This document shows positions 8,377 through 16,702 of a stretch of 64,000 bases of DNA, in pieces; within the stretch, counting starts at the first letter, position 1, and each line of letters begins with the position of its first letter. The DNA is taken from contig CALYAC010000011.1 in the NCBI GenBank assembly GCA_944393405.1, positions 17,323 through 81,322 of the forward strand. The letters run 5' to 3'. A program made the translations under genes and the position numbers. The notes under the pieces are model-generated. The model was not told the DNA's origin. It was given only the letters and a program-made list of their open reading frames with translations, and did no database searches. Source of the DNA: an uncultured Clostridia bacterium (lineage in GTDB: Bacteria; Bacillota_A; Clostridia; TANB77; CAG-508).

Positions 8377-11300
8377 ATGAGTTTAAAGATAATATATGGT
8401 AATTCTGGAACTGGTAAAAGTACATATATTTTTAAAGAAATAGCAGAAAAAATAAGAAATAAAAGTAAAAGAAAAATATATATAATAACTCCAGAACAAT
8501 TTTCATTTACTGCTGAAAACAAATTACTTGATTCGATTAAGCCAATAACAGCTGTAGTAAACGCTGAAGTATTAACATTTAATCGTATGGCATATAGAGT
8601 AATGAAAAAAGTAGGAAGTGCAAATATTTTAAATTTATCTACTTCTGGAAAATCAATGCTTATATATAATATACTATCTGAGGAAAAGAATAATTTAAAA
8701 TTTGTTGGTAAATCTAATGAAAATGTAGAATTGGTAAGTACTCAAATAACTGAATTCAAGAAACATGGAATAAAAGAAGAGAATATAAAAAATATTGCAG
8801 ATAATATAGAAGATAAATATTTAAATTCTAAGTTATTAGATATGTATAAAATATATGAAAAATACAATTTAGAACTTTCAGAAAAATATATAGATGAAAA
8901 TGATAACTTAACAATTTTGGCAGAAGAATTGGATTTAATAAATGATTTTGATGACACTGATATATATATAGATGAATTTGTGGGGTTTACATTTCAAGAA
9001 TATGAAATAATAAAGAAATTAATGCTTAAAGCACATGAAGTAAATATTACAGTATGTACTGATAGTATAGAAGAACCAATAAACCCAGATACAGATATAT
9101 TTTATGAAAATAAACTTACACTTAGTAAAATATATTATGTAGCAAAAATGCAGGGTGTAAAAATAGAAAAACCAATAAAATTAGAAGAAAAATATAGATT
9201 TAAAAATAAAGAATTAAAACATTTAGAAGAAAATATATATGCAATTCCATATAAAAAGTATAATGAAAAAATTGAAAATATAGCCTTATTTTTAGCTAAA
9301 AATCAATACTCAGAAATCGAAAATGTTGCAAAAAATATTATAAAATTAGTAAGAGATCATGGATATAGATATAAAGATATTTCTATAATAACTAAAGATT
9401 TAGAAGAATATGCAAGCCTTTGTAAAGCAATTTTTGCTAAATACAAAATACCTGTATTTATAGATGAAAAAAAGGATTTAAATCAAAATATATTGGTAAA
9501 ATATATTTTATCAGTATTAAATATATTTTCCAAAAATTGGTCTTATGAAAGTGTATTTGAATATATAAAAACAGGATTTATATCAGATATTGAAGACGAT
9601 GATATTTGGCTTATAGAAAATTATATTTTAAGATGGGCAATAAAGGGCAGCAAATGGTATAAAGGAGACTGGAATTTTTATAATGAAACTGATGAAGAAA
9701 AAGAAAAAATATTACATATTAGAGAAAAAATAGTTTCACCACTCTTAAAGTTAAAAGAAAATTTGAACAATGAAAAGGATGTTAAATCTATTACAATAAA
9801 ATTATATAATTTCTTAATTGAAAATAAAATTAATCTTAAATTAGAAGAAAAGATAAAATCATTAGAAGAACTTGGAGAATTAGAAAAAGCAAAAGAATAT
9901 GAAACAAGTTATAAAATAATAATAGATATATTTGATGAAATGGTATCGGTTCTAGGAGATAAAAAAGTAAGTCTTGAAAAATATATTGAGATATTAAAGA
10001 CTGGACTTGGAAATAGTGGACTAGGAAAAATACCAATGTCGCAAGATGAAGTGACTGTGGGAGATGTGGATAGATCAAGGAGTCACAAGGTTAGAGCTGT
10101 ATTTATTATAGGTTTAAATGATGGAATGTTTCCAAGTATAAATAAAAACGAAGGATTTTTTAGTGATAAAGATAGAGAAAAACTAAAAAGTGAAGGGATA
10201 GAACTTGCAAAAGGAACCCTAGAAAAGTTATATGATGATAATTTTAATATATACAAAGCTTTTAGTACTTCTGAAAATAAGATATTTTTATCATATGCAT
10301 CATCTGATATTGAAGGAAAATCTTTGAGACCATCAATATTAATAAATAGAATAAAAAAGATTTTCCCATATTTAGTAGAAGAAAGTGATGTCATAGAAAC
10401 TAAAAGCGAAATAATAACTGAAAATACAGCGTATGAAGAATTACTTACATTTTTAAGTGATGTAAGAGAAAACAAGAAAAGTATAGACGATCTTCATATT
10501 GAACTATTTAAATATTATTCAAATAATATAGACTGGAAATATAAACTAGAAAATAATATGCAAGCATTAAATTTTAATATAAAACCTGATAAAATAAATG
10601 ACCAGATGATTGATAAATTATATGGTGATACATTAAAAACAAGCATATCAAGGTTAGAACAATATAGATCTTGTCCTTTTTCATATTATTTAAAATATGG
10701 ACTTAATATATCTGAAAGAGAAGAATTTAAGATTCAAGCTATAGATACAGGAACATTTATGCATGAAGTGATTGATAGCTTTTTTGATAAATTAAGTGAA
10801 AGAAATATAAAAGTTAAGGATATAAAAGATGAAGAAGAAAATGATTTAATTAATGAGTTGATAGATGAAATAATAGAAGAAAAATTACAAATCAAGAAAA
10901 ACTATATCTTTACTAGTATTCCTAAATATGTAGTATTAGCAAATAGATTAAAAAAAGTTATTAAAAAATCAATGATATATATACTTGATAGTTTAAGATT
11001 TAGTGATTTTGAAATTATGGGACATGAAGTAGAATTTAAAAATGGAAAAGAATATTCTGCAATTGAAATGGAAGTAGGAGATGGAAGAAAAGTAGAGATA
11101 ACTGGAAAAATTGACAGAATTGATATTGCAAAAACGCCAGAAGGAAAATATATAAGAATAATAGACTATAAATCATCTACGAAAGATATAAATTTAAATG
11201 AAGTAGTGGCAGGACTTCAATTACAACTTTTAACATATTTAGATGCTGTATGTAATATTGAAGATGTTATGCCAGCAGGAATTTTATATTTTAATTTAAT

Positions 11301-11751
11301 TGATCCTAAAATTAAACTTTCAGATAAAATATCAGAAGAAAAAATAGAAGATGAGCTAAGAAAACAATTTAAGATGAGAGGACTAATTTTAGCAGATGTC
11401 AAAATAGTGAAAATGATGGATAAGAAACTAGAAAAAGGAAATTCAAATATCGTGCCAGCATATATAGATAAAGAAGGAAATTTATCTAATAGACAGAGCA
11501 GTATAACTAAAACTCAATTTGAAAATTTACAAAATTATACAAACAAAGTTATAAAACAAATTTCAAAAGAAATATTTGAAGGAAAAATTGATATTAAACC
11601 ATACTATAATGTAAAGCAAGGAAAAACACCTTGTGAATATTGTAAATATAAATCAATATGTAATTTTAATAATGGAATTTGTAAGAAAGAATATAACTAT
11701 ATAGGTAATGCATCAAAAGAATTTATTTTAGAACAAATAAAAAATAGTTAA
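8377..11751 (+). CDS. addB: ATP-dependent helicase/deoxyribonuclease subunit B
   Basis: AddB pairs with AddA to process double-strand breaks and make 3' tails for RecA. The 1124-residue protein has a Walker A loop at the start (GNSGTGKST, residues 8-16), the degenerate helicase core of AddB, a RecB-type nuclease domain near 890-950 (TGKIDRIDIA then IRIIDYKSS), and the four cysteines of the iron-sulfur staple: Cys766 (RSCPFSYYL) and Cys1086, Cys1089, Cys1095 (CEYCKYKSIC). Start ATG 8377 follows AAGGAG. In most Firmicutes addA follows immediately; here the next gene is a small membrane protein and no addA occurs in the window. Confidence 0.93.
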   Translation: MSLKIIYGNSGTGKSTYIFKEIAEKIRNKSKRKIYIITPEQFSFTAENKLLDSIKPITAVVNAEVLTFNRMAYRVMKKVGSANILNLSTSGKSMLIYNILSEEKNNLKFVGKSNENVELVSTQITEFKKHGIKEENIKNIADNIEDKYLNSKLLDMYKIYEKYNLELSEKYIDENDNLTILAEELDLINDFDDTDIYIDEFVGFTFQEYEIIKKLMLKAHEVNITVCTDSIEEPINPDTDIFYENKLTLSKIYYVAKMQGVKIEKPIKLEEKYRFKNKELKHLEENIYAIPYKKYNEKIENIALFLAKNQYSEIENVAKNIIKLVRDHGYRYKDISIITKDLEEYASLCKAIFAKYKIPVFIDEKKDLNQNILVKYILSVLNIFSKNWSYESVFEYIKTGFISDIEDDDIWLIENYILRWAIKGSKWYKGDWNFYNETDEEKEKILHIREKIVSPLLKLKENLNNEKDVKSITIKLYNFLIENKINLKLEEKIKSLEELGELEKAKEYETSYKIIIDIFDEMVSVLGDKKVSLEKYIEILKTGLGNSGLGKIPMSQDEVTVGDVDRSRSHKVRAVFIIGLNDGMFPSINKNEGFFSDKDREKLKSEGIELAKGTLEKLYDDNFNIYKAFSTSENKIFLSYASSDIEGKSLRPSILINRIKKIFPYLVEESDVIETKSEIITENTAYEELLTFLSDVRENKKSIDDLHIELFKYYSNNIDWKYKLENNMQALNFNIKPDKINDQMIDKLYGDTLKTSISRLEQYRSCPFSYYLKYGLNISEREEFKIQAIDTGTFMHEVIDSFFDKLSERNIKVKDIKDEEENDLINELIDEIIEEKLQIKKNYIFTSIPKYVVLANRLKKVIKKSMIYILDSLRFSDFEIMGHEVEFKNGKEYSAIEMEVGDGRKVEITGKIDRIDIAKTPEGKYIRIIDYKSSTKDINLNEVVAGLQLQLLTYLDAVCNIEDVMPAGILYFNLIDPKIKLSDKISEEKIEDELRKQFKMRGLILADVKIVKMMDKKLEKGNSNIVPAYIDKEGNLSNRQSSITKTQFENLQNYTNKVIKQISKEIFEGKIDIKPYYNVKQGKTPCEYCKYKSICNFNNGICKKEYNYIGNASKEFILEQIKNS

Positions 11752-11775
11752 TAAAAATTAAAAGGAGGAACAATT

Positions 11776-12120
11776 ATGAAGAAAAAAATTTTAGTTTCTA
11801 TATTAACATTAATATTTATTATAAGTATAGGAACAATGGTAATGGCAGATAATGCAGTAGTAAATGAGTATAAAAAAATGGTAGATGGATTAACAATTAA
11901 TATGATTTGGGTAGGAGTAGTAATAATTATTTCTATAGTTGGAATGGTAATGCTTACAAAATTAAGAAAAAAGGAAAAAATTAAACCAGTACCATATAAA
12001 GTAATGATGGTTATCCTAACTATTGTTTTAATAGCTTTTATTATATATGAAGGAAAAGTTATTTGGGATTATGCCGGAATTAAACCAGCATATGATTATT
12101 TAGTAAAAGCAATTGGATAG
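11776..12120 (+). CDS. Small membrane protein of unknown function
   Basis: A 114-residue protein starting with a signal-like hydrophobic segment (about residues 5-24, ending VMADNA), a second span near 42-61 followed by a basic loop (KLRKKEKIKP) and a third near 75-92. No family is recognised. AAAGGAGG precedes the start, and it begins 24 nt after addB, so it is probably transcribed with addB and pgeF. The topology would place the N-terminal region outside if the signal is cleaved. Confidence 0.6.
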   Translation: MKKKILVSILTLIFIISIGTMVMADNAVVNEYKKMVDGLTINMIWVGVVIIISIVGMVMLTKLRKKEKIKPVPYKVMMVILTIVLIAFIIYEGKVIWDYAGIKPAYDYLVKAIG

Positions 12121-12156
12121 AGATAATTAAAAATATATAAATATTAGGAGGAGAGT

Positions 12157-12960
12157 TTGGATAATCTAAATAATGATAATATAATTCATGAAATATATGA
12201 TGATATTGAAATTATTAAATTTAGGAAATTAATGGAATTTCCAGAATTAATACATTGTTATACATTAAGAAAACATAATTGTAATTTAGATATAACAAAA
12301 CCTGAAAACAAAGAAAATTTAAAAGAATGTTATAGAAAAATTTCAAAAATACTAAAAACAAATGAAGAAAACATTGTTCAACCATATCAGACTCATACAG
12401 ACAATATAGAAATAGTAGAAATTACAAAAACATCATATAAAGAAGTAGATGGATTAATTACAGATAAAAAAGACATTTTATTTGCAACTACATCAGCAGA
12501 TTGTATTTCATTACTATTTTATGATCCAAATAAAAAAGTTATATCAAATATACATTCAGGCTGGAGAGGAACTGTAAAGAAAATAGGAAAAAAGGCAGTA
12601 GAAATGATGATTGATAAATATAATTCTGATCCAAAAGATATAATATGCTGTATATGTCCGAGCATTAGAAAATGCCATTTTGAAGTGGATTCTGATGTGA
12701 TGGAAATATTTGAAAAAGAATTTAAATATACTGGAAGAATAGATGAAATAATAGAAAAAGGAAATATAATAGAAAATAAACAAAAATATTATATAGATAC
12801 AGTTTTAATAAATAAAATAATTTTAGAAGAAATTGGTATAGATAAAAACGATATTATCGATTCAGGAATATGTACAGTATGTAATTCAGATAGTTTTCAT
12901 TCATATAGAGTAGATAGAAATAAGTCAGGGAGAAATGCTGCTTTTATTGGATTAATTTAA
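12157..12960 (+). CDS. pgeF: Peptidoglycan editing factor PgeF (YfiH/DUF152 laccase-domain protein)
   Basis: PgeF-type purine nucleoside phosphorylase/laccase-like proteins remove misincorporated residues from peptidoglycan precursors or cleave purine nucleosides. The three metal-site residues are visible: His80 (QTHTDN), Cys116 (TTSADC) and His133 (HSGWRGT), plus the CICPSI..CHFEV segment. The start is TTG 12157, with AGGAGGAG at 12146-12153; no in-frame ATG fits the family N-terminus. Length 267 residues is normal. Last gene of the addB run, closed by the terminator at 12972. Confidence 0.9.
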   Translation: MDNLNNDNIIHEIYDDIEIIKFRKLMEFPELIHCYTLRKHNCNLDITKPENKENLKECYRKISKILKTNEENIVQPYQTHTDNIEIVEITKTSYKEVDGLITDKKDILFATTSADCISLLFYDPNKKVISNIHSGWRGTVKKIGKKAVEMMIDKYNSDPKDIICCICPSIRKCHFEVDSDVMEIFEKEFKYTGRIDEIIEKGNIIENKQKYYIDTVLINKIILEEIGIDKNDIIDSGICTVCNSDSFHSYRVDRNKSGRNAAFIGLI

Positions 12961-12971
12961 TAGAAAATACG

Positions 12972-13008
12972 AGGAAGAATATAATAATTGTATTCTTCCT
13001 TATTTTAT
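12972..13008 (+). terminator. Terminator after pgeF
   Basis: AGGAAGAATA pairs with TATTCTTCCT, followed by TATTTTATT. The duplicated upstream segment of the next module begins at its last base. Confidence 0.6.
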
Positions 13009-13062
13009 TATCAAATTATAAAATATAAATTATTGCTAATAACTTAAAATAATGGTAAGATA
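13000..13062 (+). repeat. 63-nt duplicated promoter segment, copy 1
   Basis: Positions 13000-13062 are identical by eye to 15675-15737. The segment carries the TTGCTA/TAAGAT promoter and lies upstream of the first GYD-repeat gene; the second copy lies upstream of the LD-carboxypeptidase gene. Confidence 0.85.
13033..13061 (+). promoter_or_regulatory. Promoter of GYD-repeat gene copy 1
   Basis: TTGCTA at 13033-13038, 17-nt spacer, TAAGAT at 13056-13061. Preservation in the duplicate at 15708 supports function. Confidence 0.5.
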
Positions 13063-13131
13063 AATAAAGGAAGAAAGAGTAATTTAGAAAGAGTAAAGAT
13101 ATATAAGAAATAAAATAAGGAGAAATTAGGT

Positions 13132-14538
13132 ATGAATGAATGGTACAAAGATGATCAAGGAAGATCAATAAACAGAAAAACAGGAACAGAATATGATAGA
13201 GATGGTTACGATAAAAAAGGATATGATAAAGACGGATATGATAGATATGGATATAATAGAATAGGCTATGATAGAGAAGGCTATGACATATATGGATATA
13301 ATAGAATAGGATATAATAGAGAAGGGTATAACATAGATGGCTATGATAGAGAAGGCTATGATAAATTTGGATTTAATGAAGGAGGATACAATAGAGAAAC
13401 AGGAACAAGATATGATAGAGGGGGCTATGATAAAGATGGCTATGATAAAGATGGCTATGATAAAGATGGTTATGACAGAGATGGTTATGATGAAGAAGGA
13501 TATAATAAAAAAGGATGGAATACACAAGAAATAAATAGAAAAACAGGAACAAGATATGATAGAGATGGTTATGATAGAGGAGGCTATGATAAAGATGGTT
13601 ATGACAGAGAAGGCTATGATAGGGAAGGCTATGATAGGGAAGGCTATAGTAAAAAAGGATGGAATACACAAAAAATAAATAGAGAAACAGGAACAAGATA
13701 TGATAGAGATGGTTATGATATATGGGATTATGATAAAGATGGTTATGATAGAGATGGCTATGATAAAGATGGTTATGATAGAGATGGCTATGATAAAGAT
13801 GATTATGATAGAGGCGGTTATGACAGAGATGGTTATGATAGAGATGGATATAATATAGATGGCTATGACAGAGATGGTTATGATAGAGATGGATATGACA
13901 AAAAAGGATATAATAAACAAGGTTTAAATAGGGATGGAAGAACTAAAGAGGAAGAAGAGGAAGAAAAAGAAAAGAAAAAGCAAGAAAATCTTAGTAGAGT
14001 CAGAAAAAATTATTTAGGATTGATAAATAAAGTAAAAAAACTTGCTAGTGGAGAAATGACGATAGAAGAATATATAATGAAATCAAAAATGAGTATAGAA
14101 GAATTAATTGAGTTTGCAAAAAAAGAAAAATTCCCACCAGAAGAAATAAGAAAATTATATAGATATAAAAGTCAATATAAAGCACTAAAAAGACCATTTA
14201 ATAAGCAAAACTATTTAAAATCAACTATTTTAGTCATAAATGGAGAAGAAGTAAAACCAACGGAAGCAGAAGTAGATGCTTGTATAGATTATTTAAAAAG
14301 AACTGGAGCACTAATTTGTGATAAAACAGTAAGAAGTACTATATCAAAATACAAAAAGGGAGAGCTTGATATAAGTGTTTCAGATAAAGGTATAGGAGAA
14401 GAAGAACCAAAAACAGAACTTGAAGCATTAGAAAAAGAACAAACAGAACTTCAATCTGCATTAGAACAAGTTACAGAATTAGAAGGCAGTATTACAGAAG
14501 AAGAAAGAAGAAAACCTACACATCAGGAGGTAAAATAA
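13132..14538 (+). CDS. GYD pentapeptide-repeat protein, copy 1
   Basis: A 468-residue protein of unknown function. Residues about 20-275 are near-continuous pentapeptides of the pattern [DN]-[RKI]-x-G-[YFW] (GYDRD, GYDKD, GYDRE and variants), broken at four points by an INRxTGTxYDRDGY block. At DNA level it is a 15-bp minisatellite. A Glu/Lys-rich linker leads to a conserved C-terminal region (about 285-468) with SKMSIEELIEFAKKEKFPPEEIR and a helix-turn-helix-like DKTVRSTISKYKKGEL. No signal peptide or membrane span, so probably cytoplasmic or inside another structure. The near-identical C-terminus recurs in the 16703-18205 protein. Long open frames on the opposite strand are by-products of the repeat. 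Confidence 0.8.
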   Translation: MNEWYKDDQGRSINRKTGTEYDRDGYDKKGYDKDGYDRYGYNRIGYDREGYDIYGYNRIGYNREGYNIDGYDREGYDKFGFNEGGYNRETGTRYDRGGYDKDGYDKDGYDKDGYDRDGYDEEGYNKKGWNTQEINRKTGTRYDRDGYDRGGYDKDGYDREGYDREGYDREGYSKKGWNTQKINRETGTRYDRDGYDIWDYDKDGYDRDGYDKDGYDRDGYDKDDYDRGGYDRDGYDRDGYNIDGYDRDGYDRDGYDKKGYNKQGLNRDGRTKEEEEEEKEKKKQENLSRVRKNYLGLINKVKKLASGEMTIEEYIMKSKMSIEELIEFAKKEKFPPEEIRKLYRYKSQYKALKRPFNKQNYLKSTILVINGEEVKPTEAEVDACIDYLKRTGALICDKTVRSTISKYKKGELDISVSDKGIGEEEPKTELEALEKEQTELQSALEQVTELEGSITEEERRKPTHQEVK

Positions 14539-14540
14539 AT

Positions 14541-14909
14541 ATGAATAAAAGAGAAGATAGGAAGATAATAGAATATAAAGATAACTTTATAATTAGATTC
14601 TTTAGACATATAAAAAAATTTTTAAAGAAACAAGAAAAAACAAGAAAAGTAGCAGAGTATGAAAACAATATTAAAGATAATATGGAATTTAAAGATGATA
14701 TAATTATTAAGAAAAATGATGAAGAAATTAGGATATTAGAATTACAAAAACAATATAAAGCCGGAAATATCCTTGAAGAAGATATGACAGAAGAAGACCA
14801 TGAAAAACTTATAAAATTGTATAAAGAACAAAACAAACAATTAAGAGAAAAAATTATGATGAAGAAAAATAAAATCAGAAAAAGATTGGATGAATTAAAA
14901 ACATCTTAA
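14541..14909 (+). CDS. Small charged partner of the GYD-repeat protein, copy 1
   Basis: A 122-residue Lys/Glu-rich protein with no membrane span: basic N-terminal half (FIRFFRHIKKFLKKQEKTRK) and a coiled-coil-like second half (EIRILELQKQYKAGNI, then EDMTEEDHEKLIKLYKEQNK) ending RKRLDELKTS. It starts 2 nt after the repeat gene stop, and its ribosome site AGGAGG lies inside that gene, so translation is likely coupled. A homologue lies in the same place behind the second repeat gene. Function unknown; constant pairing suggests the two products act together. Confidence 0.75.
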   Translation: MNKREDRKIIEYKDNFIIRFFRHIKKFLKKQEKTRKVAEYENNIKDNMEFKDDIIIKKNDEEIRILELQKQYKAGNILEEDMTEEDHEKLIKLYKEQNKQLREKIMMKKNKIRKRLDELKTS

Positions 14910-14921
14910 AATAAATAAATA

Positions 14922-14956
14922 ATCGGTGAAATTTCTATTCATCGATTGTTTTTTTA
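14922..14956 (+). terminator. Terminator of module copy 1
   Basis: ATCGGTGAA pairs with TTCATCGAT, then a T-rich tail. The same hairpin ends module copy 2 at 18616. Confidence 0.8.
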
Positions 14957-14965
14957 TTAACTTCA

Positions 14966-15655
14966 AGGGTAAACCACGGGTTATACCCGTGGTAACGGAA
15001 AGCTTTTAGCGTTGAGCAAAGTAACAAAATACCCACTCCAAACATGATATAATATTAAAAGTTTGACGGCTTAAAATATTAAATATGAGAGGAGTGGGAC
15101 GTATGAAAAGTCCATACACAGATAGTTTAGCATACACAACATGGGAATGCAAGTACCATATAGTGTTTGCACCAAAGTACAGAAGAAAGGAAATATATGG
15201 GAAATTAAGACAAGAGATAGGCTTGATATTGAGAGAATTATGCAGAAGAAAAGAAGTAGAAATAATAAATGCAGAGGCATGTCCAGACCATATACATATG
15301 TGTGAGTATACCACCAAAGCTATGCATATCGTCATTTATGGGATATTTGAAAGGGAAAAGCACGTTGATAATATTTGAGAGGCATGCAAACTTAAAGTAT
15401 AAGTACGGGAATAGAGCATTTTGGTGTACGGGATATTATGTTAGTACGGTAGGAAATAACAAGACAGCGGTATACCGATATGTAGAAAATCAACTGAAAG
15501 AAGATTTGATGACAGACCAAATAACAATAAAAGAATACAAGAACCCTTTTAAGGGTGGTAAGTAGTAAAGACGCAAGCAATCGGACGTAAAGCCGTCAAA
15601 TGATACCGCTTAAGCGGTTGCTTGTAATAAGGCCTTATAGACCGATATAAAAATA
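14966..15655 (+). mobile_element. IS200-type element (IS200/IS605 family), decayed
   Basis: Subterminal hairpins flank a Y1 transposase reading frame: a left palindrome CCACGGG/CCCGTGG at 14974-14992 and a right palindrome ACCGCTTAAGCGGT at 15605-15618. No tnpB is present. The transposase is frameshifted. Exact ends cannot be set because this family makes no terminal inverted repeats or target duplications. It sits in the seam between the two GYD module copies. Confidence 0.75.
15103..15565 (+). pseudogene. tnpA: Frameshifted IS200 transposase TnpA
   Basis: The first frame encodes an IS200-type N-terminus (ECKYHIVFAPKYRRKE) up to the HUH motif (CPDHIHM, His63 and His65). Just after that, at about 15298-15305, the frame is lost: the next frame continues VSIPPKLCISSFMGYLKGKS through to the C-terminal YVENQ segment carrying the expected catalytic tyrosine. 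Intact relatives read HMLVSIPPK here, which fits loss of two bases from the Leu codon. Both halves are otherwise well conserved, so the break looks recent or is a sequencing error. AGAGGAG precedes ATG 15103. Confidence 0.85.
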
Positions 15656-15674
15656 TAACGTGTTTTATTTATAG

Positions 15675-15737
15675 TTATTTTATTATCAAATTATAAAATA
15701 TAAATTATTGCTAATAACTTAAAATAATGGTAAGATA
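15675..15737 (+). repeat. 63-nt duplicated promoter segment, copy 2
   Basis: Identical by eye to 13000-13062. Here it is followed by the LD-carboxypeptidase gene instead of a GYD-repeat gene. Confidence 0.85.
15708..15736 (+). promoter_or_regulatory. Promoter for the ldcA/GYD copy 2 operon
   Basis: TTGCTA at 15708-15713 and TAAGAT at 15731-15736 with a 17-nt spacer, the copy of the 13033 promoter. Confidence 0.5.
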
Positions 15738-15778
15738 TATAAAGAAAAAAGATAGTAACTTAGAAAGAGGAAAGATAT

Positions 15779-16687
15779 ATGTTTGAAAAAATAAAAAAAG
15801 GAGATACAGTAGGAATAATTGCTCCATCATCTAAAATAGATGAAGACGATTTAGAAGCAATTAATAATTCAGTTCTTTTAATGGAAAGTACTGGACTTAA
15901 AGTAAAGTTTGCAAAAAATGTTTTTAAAAAGACATTAGGATATAGTGCTAAACCACAGGAAAAGGCAGAAGACATACATGAAATGTATAGTGACAAGGAT
16001 GTAAAATTAATTTTTTCAGTAAGTGGAGGATTTAATTCAAATTCTGTATTTGAGTATTTGGATTATGAATTAATAAAAAGAAATCCAAAACCATTATGTG
16101 GATTTAGTGATAGCACATCAATAGAAAATATAATTTATAACAAAACTGGAGTAATTACATTTAATGGAGCAACATTTAAATCTTTAACTACATGGGCAAC
16201 ACCATATGCATATGAAGAAGTAATAAAAAGATTCATGAATGGAGATATGAGATTAGGTCAAGAAGGTGATGAATATTATACAGTAAAAGAAGGAATAGCA
16301 GAAGGTGTTTTAGTTGGAGGAAATTTAGGCTTAGTAAGCGAATTGTCAGCTGGAAAATATTCAATAGATTTTACTGATAAAATTCTATTTATAGAAGAAT
16401 TTTGCTTAGAATCACCACCGGAAGCTATATCAAATTATTTATATAATTTAAAGCAAAACGGTGTATTTGATAAAATAAAAGGAGTATGGGTTGGAAACTA
16501 TGAAGGAAGTGTTCCATTAGAAAAAATACTTCTTGATGTATTAGAAGATGACTATGATTTTCCAATAATTAAATCAAATAATTTTGGTCATACAGAAAAA
16601 AAGACAGTTATACCTGTAGGAGGAAAAGCAAAAATAGATACAAGTAAGGACATGAAAATAGAAATAATAGAAAATTTCATGGATTAA
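15779..16687 (+). CDS. LD-carboxypeptidase / MccF-like peptidase S66
   Basis: Family S66 enzymes cleave the L,D bond of murein tetrapeptides (LdcA) or detoxify microcin C7-like compounds (MccF). The 302-residue protein has the N-terminal IIAPSS segment, the nucleophile Ser110 in CGFSDST, the catalytic Glu region FIEEFCLE and a C-terminal FGHTEKK that supplies the His. No signal peptide, so it acts in the cytoplasm. LdcA and MccF cannot be told apart by eye. It lies 15 nt upstream of the second GYD-repeat gene and is driven by the duplicated promoter, so the two are probably cotranscribed; module copy 1 lacks it. Confidence 0.88.
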   Translation: MFEKIKKGDTVGIIAPSSKIDEDDLEAINNSVLLMESTGLKVKFAKNVFKKTLGYSAKPQEKAEDIHEMYSDKDVKLIFSVSGGFNSNSVFEYLDYELIKRNPKPLCGFSDSTSIENIIYNKTGVITFNGATFKSLTTWATPYAYEEVIKRFMNGDMRLGQEGDEYYTVKEGIAEGVLVGGNLGLVSELSAGKYSIDFTDKILFIEEFCLESPPEAISNYLYNLKQNGVFDKIKGVWVGNYEGSVPLEKILLDVLEDDYDFPIIKSNNFGHTEKKTVIPVGGKAKIDTSKDMKIEIIENFMD

Positions 16688-16702
16688 TAAGGGAGAGTAA
16701 AT

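Noticed and set aside
13337..13534. Plus-strand frame MAMIEKAMINLDLMKE within the repeat region
   Set aside because: Out-of-frame reading of the same 15-bp repeat; no separate promoter or ribosome site.
13165..13920. Long open frame (about 250 codons) on the minus strand inside the GYD-repeat gene
   Set aside because: It is produced by the 15-bp repeat read in reverse, giving a monotonous Ile/Ser/Phe sequence with no ribosome site; the plus-strand gene explains the region.
15269..15565. A second small gene starting MQRHVQTIY
   Set aside because: Its first residues are out-of-frame transposase sequence; the rest is the C-terminal half of the frameshifted IS200 transposase.
15064..15600. GACGGC/GCCGTC pair as terminal inverted repeats of the IS element
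   Set aside because: Only six bases and inside the subterminal hairpins; IS200-type elements do not use terminal inverted repeats.
13000..15700. The 15-bp repeats as a CRISPR array
   Set aside because: No unique spacers, period is 15 bp and always in coding frame, and no cas genes are near.
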